Assembly (NCBI GenBank): GCA_963841845.1
Contig: CAWJEG010000008.1
Coordinates: forward strand, 1 to 64,000
Reading direction: 5' to 3'
Length of the DNA stretch: 64,000 bases
Source: CAVVGZ01 sp963841845
Lineage (GTDB): Bacteria; Chloroflexota; Anaerolineae; Anaerolineales; Anaerolineaceae
This document shows, in pieces, positions 35,834-45,402 of the stretch; the stretch's first letter is position 1; each line of letters opens with the position of its first letter. The position numbers and the translations under genes were made by a program. The notes under the pieces were generated by a model that saw nothing but the letters and a program-made list of their open reading frames with translations, was not told where the DNA came from and did not search any database.

Positions 35834-36688
35834 TCAGGCACATCCAGCTGCTTTTTGCACATCTGCCAGTGGAATTTGAGTGACATCAATCATGGGGACA
35901 TTCAGGAATTTCGCACCAAAACCAGAGAAATTTTCTTTATCATCCCCGGTGATAAAGAATTTTGTGGATGCTGCCCTTGCCATCCCAGGATTCAGTCCGC
36001 CTTGTTCATTCATTACCCGAGCCGCCTCATGCACCACTTCTTCAGCCGGGTCTACCACCACAGCCCGGTTCCCCACTACCTCATCGATAATATCCCGGAC
36101 ACAGGTGAAATCAGTGCAGCCCAGGATTAAAGTGTCCGCCTTGAATTCTGCAATATCCTTGAAATCTTGTGCTGCCAGTTTCCTTAAATACGGACGATCG
36201 CTGATTTTCCCCTTTTCTGCCAGCCGCAGCAGCGTGGAGCAAGCCACACCGACTACTTCAGCCTGTGGATCGAAATCTACGATCATCTGGTCGTAAGCCT
36301 TGCTGGCAATGGTGATCTCGGTTCCCCATACCCCTAAACGCTTATTGCGGGTGGCTCGCAACGCTGCCTTAACCCCCGGTTGAATCATGCCGATCACCGG
36401 AACATCCGGAAAACAAGCCTGTGCAGCATCACCGCCTGCAATGGAGGCTGTGTTGCAGGCAATCAATATCAACTTGGCGCCCTTTTCGATTAAATAACCC
36501 GTAATTTCTATTGAATACTGGCGGACTTCTTCAATTGTCCGAGGTCCGTAAGGCTGGCGCAGAGTGTCGCCAACAAAGAGGCAATCTTCAGCAGGCAGCA
36601 GGCGGTTTACTTCACGCAGTACTGCTAATCCTCCCAATCCAGAGTCGAAAATTCCAATCGGTGCGTTTGGATTCATTATTGATGACAT
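35834..36688 (-). CDS. murI: Glutamate racemase-family protein (MurI-like) with altered second motif
   Basis: This protein of about 284 residues has MurI hallmarks: IGIFDSGLGGLAVLREV (catalytic Asp-Ser region), LFVGDTLRQPYGPRTIEEV and the first catalytic Cys in LILIACNTASIAG. The second Cys lies in LILGCTDFTCVRDII near residue 190. In standard glutamate racemases that motif reads GCTHF or GCTHY, and here the His is Asp. The usual role is D-glutamate supply for peptidoglycan, but the position at the head of an amino-acid oxidation operon suggests a catabolic racemase. Start ATG 36688 is chosen because GGAGGAG lies nine bases upstream. Confidence 0.85.
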   Translation of the reverse strand: MSSIMNPNAPIGIFDSGLGGLAVLREVNRLLPAEDCLFVGDTLRQPYGPRTIEEVRQYSIEITGYLIEKGAKLILIACNTASIAGGDAAQACFPDVPVIGMIQPGVKAALRATRNKRLGVWGTEITIASKAYDQMIVDFDPQAEVVGVACSTLLRLAEKGKISDRPYLRKLAAQDFKDIAEFKADTLILGCTDFTCVRDIIDEVVGNRAVVVDPAEEVVHEAARVMNEQGGLNPGMARAASTKFFITGDDKENFSGFGAKFLNVPMIDVTQIPLADVQKAAGCA

Positions 36689-37351
36689 TCCTGCAAGCTC
36701 CTCCATCCATCTATGAGATTCAGTCAATAAATCCAATTGGAATATTCGTTGCTATTCCACAAAGTGCGATTATACCCTCATTCGAAATTAGTCACCAAAA
36801 ACCAACTTCCAATACCGTGCAATCCATGCAAAACCAAATATATCGAAGAATCCTCACCCATTCTTGTTCGATTGGATCAGATGATTTTTCTTTGTTGCTG
36901 GAACGAATGGACGAAAACCCAACTTAAGGTACATTAATGACTATTTAGGATCTCTTAGCCTTTCGCAAATGATGGGTAAATCCAGTTATTATTTTTCGCC
37001 AACTTTGTTGGGAAATTTGTGAACATGATTTGCCGGTGTTTTCTTCCAAACCCAAAAAATTTCCATATTTTGGCAGCCACTTCGTATTTATTCTGATAGA
37101 CCGATCCTGAATTTTCCAAGAAATGCTTTATTGATCCTATTTGGTGATATCCGGGATCCGGTAACCCGGTATTAATAAACCAAATGATTGATAGATATCG
37201 GAAATTTCAGCGCTGCTTTTATTACCCTATTATATTATAGAGTAAATATGCACACATCCCGTATAATAATTTATATTGGATATTTTTTAGATTATCAGCC
37301 ATTAAATCCTTCGACAAGCCTGTAACACTATTCCGAATAACATGGAAAATT
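36689..37351. promoter_or_regulatory. Divergent AT-rich intergenic region
   Basis: A 663-base gap between the minus-strand energy operon and the plus-strand amidohydrolase island. On the plus strand TATAAT (37262-37267) lies 84 bases before ATG 37352 and could be a -10 element. A proper -35 is not evident. No gene recognised. The base composition falls toward the island. Confidence 0.4.
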
Positions 37352-38590
37352 ATGCCTTTAAAAATTTATAGAACTGATAAATTAATTGACGGCAGCGGCA
37401 ATAAACCCCTAACAAACACAGCTATTGTGGTTGAAAATGGCATTATTAAAGAAGTTTGTGCATTTGATAGATTAATGGAATCTTCTTTTGATTATTACAA
37501 ACCAGGGTATGTTGTGATACCCGGTATGATAGACACGCATACCCATTTGATGTTCGGCTCAGGCTCAAGCAATTATCTCGAAGTCATTAACAATGATCCA
37601 ATCGGTGAAATTCTTGTCCGTTCATTTAAGAATGCATATAAACATCTGCGGGCAGGGGTTACTTTTGTTCGGGATAGCGGTTCTTTTGGAAATATTGGAT
37701 TTGCAATCAAACAAGCTTTAGATAGTGAAATCTATGTGACTCCGAAAATTCATGTTTGTGGACGTCCGATTACAATAACTGGCGGCCATTTTTATTTTTT
37801 TGGAGAGGAAGCTGATGGTGTTACTGGTGTGAAGAAATCAGTCAGAAAGCTGGTGAAAGAGGGGGCTGATTTTATTAAGGTCATCGCAAGCGGAGGTGGT
37901 GGTACACCCAATTCCGATATGACACGTCCAACGTATACGACAGAGGAATTAATTGCAATTGTCGAGGAATCCCATGGTTCAGGAAAATTAACTGAGGCAC
38001 ACTGCCTGTGTACAGAAAGTATAAGAAGGGCTGTCACTGCTGGTATAGATGTTATTGATCATATCAATTTCCTAATGCCAAATGGAAAACGAACATTTAA
38101 TTTCAAGATTGCTGATCAACTTATTAAGCAACAATTATATGTTTGCCCGACTATCCAAACAGGTTACCGTAAGCTTCAGGAATTGAAATCAAGGGCTGAG
38201 CGAATTTCTGCTGATGATAAAAAAATATTAGACGATTTATCTTATAAATTAGAATCAAAATTATTTATCGTCAATCAATTACATCAAATGGGTGCAAAGA
38301 TCATTGCAGGAAGTGATGCCACAAGCACATTTGGCGATTACTCAATTGGATTGGAATTACTTAATCAAGCCGGATTATCGGTTTTAGATACCATTAACGC
38401 CGCCACACACCTGGCTGCAGAGGGAATTGGGCAAGGTGAAAATACAGGCTTGATAAAACCGGGGTATGCGGCAGATTTTGTGTATCTTGAGAGAGACCCG
38501 TTGGATGATATTTCAAATATTAAAACCGTATCAACTGTTGTCCTTGACGGCAATATTGTTATTGATAAAGATGGCGAAAAAAATACCTGA
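37352..38590 (+). CDS. Metal-dependent amidohydrolase (imidazolonepropionase-like)
   Basis: This intact 412-residue enzyme has DTHTHLMFG (HxH metal site, near residue 64), FIKVIASGGGG (bridging Lys), EAHCLC, DHINFLMP and GSDATSTFGDYSIG, with the C-terminal sandwich ending YAADFVYLERDPLDDI. All metal residues are present. It is a close paralogue of the gene at 39602-40880, sharing HLMFG, CGRPITITGGHF and CPTIQTGYR-like segments. The DNA is much more AT-rich than that of the flanking operons. It is the first gene of a plus-strand set with an acetamidase and an M20 protein, pointing to stepwise breakdown of an amide. Confidence 0.93.
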   Translation: MPLKIYRTDKLIDGSGNKPLTNTAIVVENGIIKEVCAFDRLMESSFDYYKPGYVVIPGMIDTHTHLMFGSGSSNYLEVINNDPIGEILVRSFKNAYKHLRAGVTFVRDSGSFGNIGFAIKQALDSEIYVTPKIHVCGRPITITGGHFYFFGEEADGVTGVKKSVRKLVKEGADFIKVIASGGGGTPNSDMTRPTYTTEELIAIVEESHGSGKLTEAHCLCTESIRRAVTAGIDVIDHINFLMPNGKRTFNFKIADQLIKQQLYVCPTIQTGYRKLQELKSRAERISADDKKILDDLSYKLESKLFIVNQLHQMGAKIIAGSDATSTFGDYSIGLELLNQAGLSVLDTINAATHLAAEGIGQGENTGLIKPGYAADFVYLERDPLDDISNIKTVSTVVLDGNIVIDKDGEKNT

Positions 38591-38632
38591 TGAATGATAT
38601 TTAATAAATACTATTAAGAATAGAAGCAGGTC

Positions 38633-39592
38633 ATGAAAAATAATCAAATAAACCACATATCAAGACACCAATATGTAATTGAATTTGACCCTAAAAAAGA
38701 GCATCTGATAAAAGTGAATTCCGGGGATATCGTTGATATCGATGTTATGTGCAGTTCGAGGGGGCATGTAAACAGGAGAGTCATAACAACACCCGAAAAA
38801 TTTCGAGAAGAATTTAATAATTACAGCCCAGGTATGGCTTTGGCTGGTCCGATTGCTGTTTCGGAGGCTAAAAGCGGTGATATATTAATGATCGAAATTC
38901 TTAAATTAGAGGTTGATGATCAAGGATGGGCAATGGCATCACAAGGAAAAGGCGCCATATGCGATATTGTTGACGGGGCGGAGAGCCGAATAATACCTGT
39001 AGTAGATAATTATTTTATTTACGAACAAAAATATAAGCACCCAATAAACCCGATGATTGGTTGTATTGGTACGACCCCGAGAAATAAAATCAATGCAGGA
39101 TGGCCCGGTGATCATGGCGGTAATTTGGATTGTAAAGAAATAAAAGAAGGCGCTACATTACTCCTTCCTGTAACTATAAATGGTGGAAATCTGGCCTTAG
39201 GGGATCTACATTCTGCTCAGGGGGATGGCGAGGTCGGTTGCTCTGGAATTGAAACGGGGGGAAAAGTCAGGATAAAAATAACTTTACTAAAAAATTTGGA
39301 TATACCATTACCGTTTTTGATAACGACTGACGCAATCTCCACGATAGCAACCGCGCCAACTCTTGATGAGGCTGCAAAGAAGGCTGTCGAACAAATGGTC
39401 ATTTTTTTGTCCAAAGCTACAAATGAATCCATTGTTGACATGGGAATCCTGGTAAGCCTCGTAGGGGATATTCGTATTTGCCAGATGGTTGATCCGGCTA
39501 TGACATGCCGGATGGAAATGCCTCTCGATTTTGTAAAGAAAGAGTTGTGTATTGATATCTTTCACTTATTATTGGAGAATGCTGTCTTTTAG
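38633..39592 (+). CDS. Acetamidase/formamidase-family amide hydrolase (FmdA/AmdA)
   Basis: This 319-residue protein belongs to the FmdA_AmdA family. GDHGGNLDCKEIKEGATLLL and ALGDLHSAQGDGEVGCSGIE are the diagnostic metal and active-site segments, and GPIAVSEAKSGDILMIEI lies in the N-terminal beta region. Members hydrolyse formamide, acetamide or related short amides to the acid and ammonia in the cytoplasm. Its stop directly abuts the next gene. Placed between two paralogous amidohydrolases, it probably acts on a shared amide pathway. The codons are AT-rich as in its neighbours. Confidence 0.93.
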   Translation: MKNNQINHISRHQYVIEFDPKKEHLIKVNSGDIVDIDVMCSSRGHVNRRVITTPEKFREEFNNYSPGMALAGPIAVSEAKSGDILMIEILKLEVDDQGWAMASQGKGAICDIVDGAESRIIPVVDNYFIYEQKYKHPINPMIGCIGTTPRNKINAGWPGDHGGNLDCKEIKEGATLLLPVTINGGNLALGDLHSAQGDGEVGCSGIETGGKVRIKITLLKNLDIPLPFLITTDAISTIATAPTLDEAAKKAVEQMVIFLSKATNESIVDMGILVSLVGDIRICQMVDPAMTCRMEMPLDFVKKELCIDIFHLLLENAVF

Positions 39593-39601
39593 GTGGCAAT
39601 A

Positions 39602-40880
39602 ATGAAAATTTTTCGTGCTGATCTCATGATAGATGGTACCGGCAAGGAACCAAGGAAATCTGTCGATGTCCTTGTAGAGAATGGGAAAATTTCAGAGATT
39701 ATGCCGTCAGGATCAGTGAATTGGTCTGAAAATATTCCAATTTATGAGAATAAGGGTATGACATTAATGCCTGGTTTTGTGGATGTACATACCCATTTGA
39801 TGTTCGGCACACCAAGGTCTTATGAAGATGTCATCAAGAATGATCCAGATGAATTATTGATACTCAGGGGTCCCAAAAATGCCTATTTGCATTTACGGGC
39901 AGGTGTGACAACACTACGTGATTGCGGCGCAAGGAACAAGGCAGGTTTTGCGATCAAGAATGCAAGCGAAGCCAAATTATTTTTATCACCAAGGATCCTT
40001 GTATGCGGCAGGCCATTAACGATAACGGGTGGGCATTTTTGGTGGTGTGGGCAAGAAGCTGATGGACCGGATGAGGTAAGAATAGCTGTAAGGCAACTGG
40101 TTAAGGAAGGTGCAGATTTCTTGAAAATTATGGCAAGTGGTGGCGGCACCGCTGGCACAGATCCATCCCGTCCAACTTTCAGTGTCAAAGAATTGAGAAC
40201 AGCAGTAGAACAAATACATGAATTTGGAAAAAAGGCAGCTGCCCATTGTATCTCAGCAGATTCTGTTGAAAGAGCGGCACAAGGCTGGTGTAGATCAAAT
40301 TGAACATTTCAACTTCCTATTGTTGGATGGTTCCAGGAAATTTTCCCAGAAGACAGCAGATATGATTGCTAAAAAGGATCTGATTGTAAGCCCAACAATA
40401 CAAACAGGTTACAGGGCAATCGAAAGCCTGGAAAATAAAAAGGATATTTCAGGGTTGTCACCGAGCGAAGAAAATCAATTAAAAGCAGCAAAATACAAGC
40501 TGGATACGAAACTGGAGTATACAAACCGGTTTAGAGAAATGGGTGTAAAGATTGTCATGGGTACCGATGCAATTAGAGAATTCGGAGATTATGCAATTGG
40601 TCTTAAGCTATTATCCAAAGCAGGGCTGTCACAAATGGAGTTGATCCGTTCTGCCACGAGCGTTGCAGCGAAAGCAATCGGAGTTAATGATATCGGTGAA
40701 TTATTACCTGGAATGAAAGCCGATATGATCTACCTGGATGGCAATCCACTTTCAGATATTAATTCTTTTGACAGAGTAATGGCTGTAGTATTAAATGGAG
40801 AACTTGTGGTTGACAAAAAGTTTGACCATATCTTAAGCTCGCCAATTTTGGGCAAAGATATGGCCATGTTCATATTATGA
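39602..40880 (+). CDS. Metal-dependent amidohydrolase, one frameshift
   Basis: This is a paralogue of the gene at 37352. DVHTHLMFGTP, FLKIMASGGGTAG and AAHCISADSVERA are in the first frame. GVDQIEHFNFLLLDG, PTIQTGYRAIESL and MGTDAIREFGDYAIG are in the next frame. The change lies near 40285, in GCGGCACAAGG, and one base restores a full protein of about 425 residues ending with a normal C-terminal sandwich (MKADMIYLDGNPLSDINSF). All metal ligands are present when joined. GTG 39593 directly abuts the acetamidase stop and is an alternative start to ATG 39602. It presumably works with the acetamidase. Confidence 0.85.
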
Positions 40881-41024
40881 ATTTTTAAAATGATTTACAT
40901 TCAAATGGAAAGTGTTCATGATATTTCCTCCATTCAAAATTCAATACTATAAATATTCAGGTATCGATTATTTGACTTTTTTTAGACCCTACCTGACATC
41001 AAATATAAGGGAAAATGATAAAAG

Positions 41025-42482
41025 ATGAACATTTCAAATAACCGCCAAAAAGTGCATAAAGAATTGGAAGGTTCACAAAAAGATCATCTTCAAAGAATAA
41101 AGAGATTTATCACTCAACCAAGTATTGCACTTGAAAATAACGGAGTTTATGAGTGTGCCGATCTGTTAAGGAACATTTTCTGTGAAATTGGAATTACAGA
41201 GACAGAAGTAATCCAAACCCCGGGTTTTCCGGCGGTCTGGGCACACTACAAGGGGAAATCCGAAAAAACACTGGCAATTTATAGTTACTACGATACTAAC
41301 GTGATTGGTGATAATTGGAGTGTTCCTCCTTATGAAGGAATCGTTGAGAAACGTGATCCTTTCAAAAAAGTGCTGTATGGCAGGGGTGCAATAAATAAAG
41401 GGGGCTTGATAGCATTATTAAATACGCTGGAAACGCTGCTGGATATTGAAGGTGTACTGCCACTAAACTTGATGTTCATTATCGAAGGAGATGAGTTCTT
41501 AGGGAGTAACCAAATACCGTTCTTAATTAATAAATTTGAAAGTAAATTAAATAAATCAGATGCTTTGCTCGTGCCACAGACCTGCCAGACTATTAATGGA
41601 GATGTAACAATCTATTTAGGTAATAAAGGGTGTTTGCATCTGGAGTTAAAATGTTCCGGTGACTTGTGGGGAAAAGGACCTGTTGGTGGCTCGATTCACT
41701 CTTCAACCCAGTGCATCGTTGATCATCCAGTGTGGAGGTTAGTATCAGCGTTAAACACTCTGTATGACCATGAAAAGAACATTGTATTAGTGGATGGCTT
41801 TTATGATAAGGTTGAAAAACCGGGTGAAGAGGACCTGGCATTAATTAATATCCTTGCGGAAAAATACAAAGGTTTGGAAGCTGATGCAATCCCTGCGTTA
41901 GGTGGCAGCTACCGTATTAAGCAATTTATTAATGAGGAAAGAGGGGTGGATCTGATAAAGCGGTTTTCTTATTCGCCCACCATGAACATTAATGGAATCA
42001 GGGCTGGATTCACTGGACCAGGCACTTTATTATGGACACTTCCCCATGAGGCTTTTTGTACAATTGATATCCGGCTACCTTATGATATGGATCCTTTTGA
42101 TATTATGAACAAAATCCGTGGGCATTTGGATACACACGGTTTCTCTGATATAACCATCACTCCATTGGAAACTTCATCAGCAGAGATTCCAATATCAACC
42201 TCAGACGATATTTTTAAGGCATCACTGAGAGTATTCGATGAATGGAATATAAAACCAGTTATTTGGCCTCGTAGAGGATCTGGCGGACCCACAGGCTTTT
42301 TTTCCAAGATGTTAGGATTAAAATCCTTGAGTTCAACAGGCTTCAGTTATGCCAGCGGGCACTCCGGACCAGATGAGTACATGGTAGTTGAAGGGAACGA
42401 TAAAGTTGGCGGGTTATTGGAATTTGAAAAATCCCTGGCGGATCTTATTTACAGTTTTGCATATTTTCCAGATCCATTTTAA
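41025..42482 (+). CDS. M20-family metallopeptidase homologue with altered metal-site motifs
   Basis: This 485-residue protein has the M20/ArgE/DapE fold with recognisable landmarks: AIYSYYDTNVIGDNW, LYGRGAINKGGLIALL, FIIEGDEFLGS, DLWGKGPVGGSIHSS and ASGHSGPDEYMVVEG. In active M20 dipeptidases the first reads GHxD, the third EGxEExGS and the fourth DLHSG. Here His is Tyr (about residue 88), the second Glu of the pair is Phe (about 157) and the dimer-contact His is Trp (about 214). The C-terminal His is kept. It may use one metal, have changed chemistry, or be a non-catalytic binding protein. It ends the AT-rich plus-strand set. Confidence 0.85.
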   Translation: MNISNNRQKVHKELEGSQKDHLQRIKRFITQPSIALENNGVYECADLLRNIFCEIGITETEVIQTPGFPAVWAHYKGKSEKTLAIYSYYDTNVIGDNWSVPPYEGIVEKRDPFKKVLYGRGAINKGGLIALLNTLETLLDIEGVLPLNLMFIIEGDEFLGSNQIPFLINKFESKLNKSDALLVPQTCQTINGDVTIYLGNKGCLHLELKCSGDLWGKGPVGGSIHSSTQCIVDHPVWRLVSALNTLYDHEKNIVLVDGFYDKVEKPGEEDLALINILAEKYKGLEADAIPALGGSYRIKQFINEERGVDLIKRFSYSPTMNINGIRAGFTGPGTLLWTLPHEAFCTIDIRLPYDMDPFDIMNKIRGHLDTHGFSDITITPLETSSAEIPISTSDDIFKASLRVFDEWNIKPVIWPRRGSGGPTGFFSKMLGLKSLSSTGFSYASGHSGPDEYMVVEGNDKVGGLLEFEKSLADLIYSFAYFPDPF

Positions 42483-42637
42483 CTTAGGGCGCTTTTTATA
42501 AAATACTTATAAATGAAGTTATTTGAATGGATGACCAATCCCGGGTTTTAATCAAAACTGGTGCGTATCACATTTCTTTTGAATATTACGGAATTTTTCC
42601 TGGTGCAAAATCAAGCCTTCATTTAAGCCGATCTCGA

Positions 42638-43642
42638 TCACGAAAGCGATGTAACCGGCTGCCAGGTCCCACCATTCCGTGCGGATTTGTATAGAGCCTC
42701 AATTGCGCGCATATTTGCAGCAGCTTCCACGGCGGAATAACGCGGCTGACTGTTTTCCCGAATACAATCCATAAAGTGTTCAATCATTAATTGATATTCA
42801 TCACAACCAGAAAATTTGTGCAGCGTCTCGATACGGTCATGAAATTCATGCAATGATGTTTCGCCTTTACCAGGGAGGAAAGCTGCTGGTGCAGCAATAT
42901 ATCCATTTGTACCTGCAGCGATATAAGACTCACGTCTTGTCATCGTCAATGCGCAGTCGAATTGTGCCATGATGCCATTGGCAAAAACCAGGCAGCCAAT
43001 CATCTGACCATCCACCCCTGAATTGGTCCAGTTGGCAATGGCTTGAACTTCCTCCGGCTGCCTGCCAACCAGGGTGCGGCAAATATTAACGCAGTAGGAA
43101 CCAACATCCATCAAGGCTCCACCCCCTAAACCGGCATTCAAGCGGATATTATCAGGGCGTGTTAATTTAAAGGTAAAACTGGATTGGATCATTCGCAAAT
43201 CCCCAAGGGTACCCGACCGCACCAGATCGATTACCTTCTCGGTGCGGGGGTGAAAGCGGTACATAAAGGCTTCCATCAACAGCACGCCGTTCTCTTTTGC
43301 TGCCGCATCCATCTCCTGGCATTGAATTGCATCGAGTGCCAAAGGTTTTTCGCACAGAATATGCTTTCCCGCCAGGGCAGCTTTGATGGTCCATTCATAA
43401 TGCAGACTGTTTGGCAAGGGGATATATACTGCATCTATATCTGGATCTTCCAGCAGGGCTTCGTAGCTGCCATAAGACCTGGGAACTCCAAGCTGGGCAG
43501 CAAATTCTGCCCCATTCTTTGCATCCCGGCTGGCAACGGCAGTGACTTCGCCCTTTTTAGATGCCTGGACAGCAGGTATAAAGGCAGCCCTGCCAATGTT
43601 CGCTGTGCTGAGAATACCCCACCTTAATTTTCGTTCATCCAT
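42638..43642 (-). CDS. Gfo/Idh/MocA-family oxidoreductase (dihydrodiol-dehydrogenase-like)
   Basis: This 334-residue protein begins RWGILSTANIGRAAFIPAVQ, where the nucleotide motif has the variant form found in dimeric dihydrodiol dehydrogenase and glucose-fructose oxidoreductase relatives. VYIPLPNSLHYEWTIKAALA and HILCEKPLALDAIQC are family signatures, and GGGALMDVGSYCVNICRTL lies at the active site. It belongs to a different branch from the paralogues at 48439 and 52273. It is the last gene of the long minus-strand cluster, 43 bases after the GGT homologue. The substrate is unknown, probably a polyol or sugar. Confidence 0.92.
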   Translation of the reverse strand: MDERKLRWGILSTANIGRAAFIPAVQASKKGEVTAVASRDAKNGAEFAAQLGVPRSYGSYEALLEDPDIDAVYIPLPNSLHYEWTIKAALAGKHILCEKPLALDAIQCQEMDAAAKENGVLLMEAFMYRFHPRTEKVIDLVRSGTLGDLRMIQSSFTFKLTRPDNIRLNAGLGGGALMDVGSYCVNICRTLVGRQPEEVQAIANWTNSGVDGQMIGCLVFANGIMAQFDCALTMTRRESYIAAGTNGYIAAPAAFLPGKGETSLHEFHDRIETLHKFSGCDEYQLMIEHFMDCIRENSQPRYSAVEAAANMRAIEALYKSARNGGTWQPVTSLS

Positions 43643-43685
43643 ACGTCCTCCTGCTCACATATGGAGCATCCTTTCCATCACCATC

Positions 43686-45358
43686 TTAAAATCCATCGGC
43701 TTTACCAGCACGGCGCGGGTCAGCACAACTGTTCATCTGGCCGGTAATCTTATCCCGCCAGCACATTTGAAATGATCCCATATTGTAGTCATACATGGGC
43801 AGCGGTTCGATTTGAATCCCCATTTTTGCAACCTCTGCAGCCACCCTGTCAGGAATACGGCTTTCAATTTCCAGCACATAATCATCGCGGAGGGGATCCA
43901 TACGGGGCTGTACGGCTGCCTCATAAGGGTCCATACCATAATCCAGGATATTGGATATCACCTGGGGCATCGTGCCGTACACATTACCCGGGGTTCCTAA
44001 ACCCAGCCAGGGATAACCATCCTGCAAAACCAGGGTGCTGCCAATAATCGACCGGTAGCGCCCGCCTCCGGTAAACCATCCGGACATATCTGCAGTCATA
44101 TTTGTACGGATGTGGCTCCCGACCATAGGCACTCCATCCACCACAATTCCCGGGATTCCTCCACCCTGTAAGGTGTTCAGCATCTGCACCCAGTTACCTT
44201 GAGTGTCCACAATACTTAACTCACAGCTGCCACCCGGTTGGTGAGGTTTTCCGGCTTCAAAGGGGTACATCCCTGCGGCAGCCAGGGCAGGTTTCCCCGA
44301 AGTCAGTAAGATATGGTTGGTCAGATCAACCTTTGGACGGCTGTGCCAAATGATCTCAGCCAATGACTTCAAGAATTCCCTGGAAAGCCAGGCATCCAGG
44401 GGTACATTAAAACTCTGGGATCATACAGCAAGCCTGCTTCCCAATGGGCGCGTCTCAAAGCATGGGCCATCAGGTAGAGCGCTTCAGCTGATTCAGTGTA
44501 GTGGCCCAATCCCTTCATATTAAAGTTCGAGAGCACACCAAGCACACAGGCGGTGAATACACCTGTTCTTTCGGGTGGCCCCAGCTGGAGGATTTCATAT
44601 CCCCCGTGAGAATAACGGAGAGGATCCTGCCAACGGGGAGGTATTGCTGTCATATCTTTCAGGGTTATTGGCCAACCCAGCTGGCTGGCTGCCGCTACAA
44701 AGTTCCTTGCCCACTGACCATTTGTAAAATATTCGGGACCTTCTTTGGCCAACAAAAGCATGGTCTTCGCTAACGCCGGGGATTGAAAGATATGCCCTAC
44801 TTCAGGTAAGAAGCCGTTGGGAGTAAAATGTTCCCGGCCAGAGGGGAAATATGTGTAGAAACGCAGTTCTTCCTGTAAAACGCCATATTCAAAAGAAGAA
44901 ACCGGATGTCCTTTTTGAGCCCACTCGACTGCCGGCTCACACAGGTTGGACCATGGGGTGCTGCCAAACCGCCTGTGCATCTCACCCAATGCCGGGATAA
45001 AGCCTGGAATAGCTGCACATGGATTTGAACCCGGCATGGCAAACCGTATGCCAATGGGCGGAACCGGGCGGAAAGGCGCCAGGTCCGGAACCAGGGTACC
45101 ATGCCCATTTAAATGATAGGCTCGTTCTGAACTGGATTCCCAATACAGGAACGCTATGCTGCCGGCATGATTTGTCATATGCGGTTCAACCACAGCCTGC
45201 ACCAGGCAGCCTGCTATGGCTGCGTCCACGGCATTCCCGCCATTACGCATTATCTGAATCATTGTATCGGTAACAATTGGGTGTGAACTGGAGCAAACAG
45301 CCTGTTTACCTCTGATGACAGGCTTTTGTCCTACGCTTGCCAGTAATTCGGTTTGCAT
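43686..45358 (-). CDS. Gamma-glutamyltransferase homologue, one frameshift, altered nucleophile site
   Basis: The first part has the GGT large-subunit pattern (AVCSSSHPIVTDTMIQIMRN, GGNAVDAAIAGCLVQAVVEP, IPGFIPALGEMHRRFGSTPW). The second has YDYNMGSFQMCWRD and a small-subunit-like core. The frame changes near 44420, where the other frame reads NVPLDAWLSREFLKSLAEII. A missing T in GTTTTAATG explains it. In GGT the small subunit starts with the nucleophile Thr in TTHxSVVD. Here the aligned segment is SCELSIVD near residue 375, so the nucleophile would be Ser. No signal peptide is present, so it is probably cytoplasmic. It may be an acylase-type relative acting on amides other than glutathione. 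Confidence 0.82.
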
Positions 45359-45402
45359 CCTTATCCGCTATTTTCCTGTAAATTTATAGTACACGAGGGG
45401 CG

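Noticed and set aside
44369..45358. Two separate genes for GGT large and small subunits
   Set aside because: The second open frame has no RBS and begins with TTG. The upstream reading in that frame continues the GGT sequence (NVPLDAWLSREF), so a single frameshifted gene fits better.
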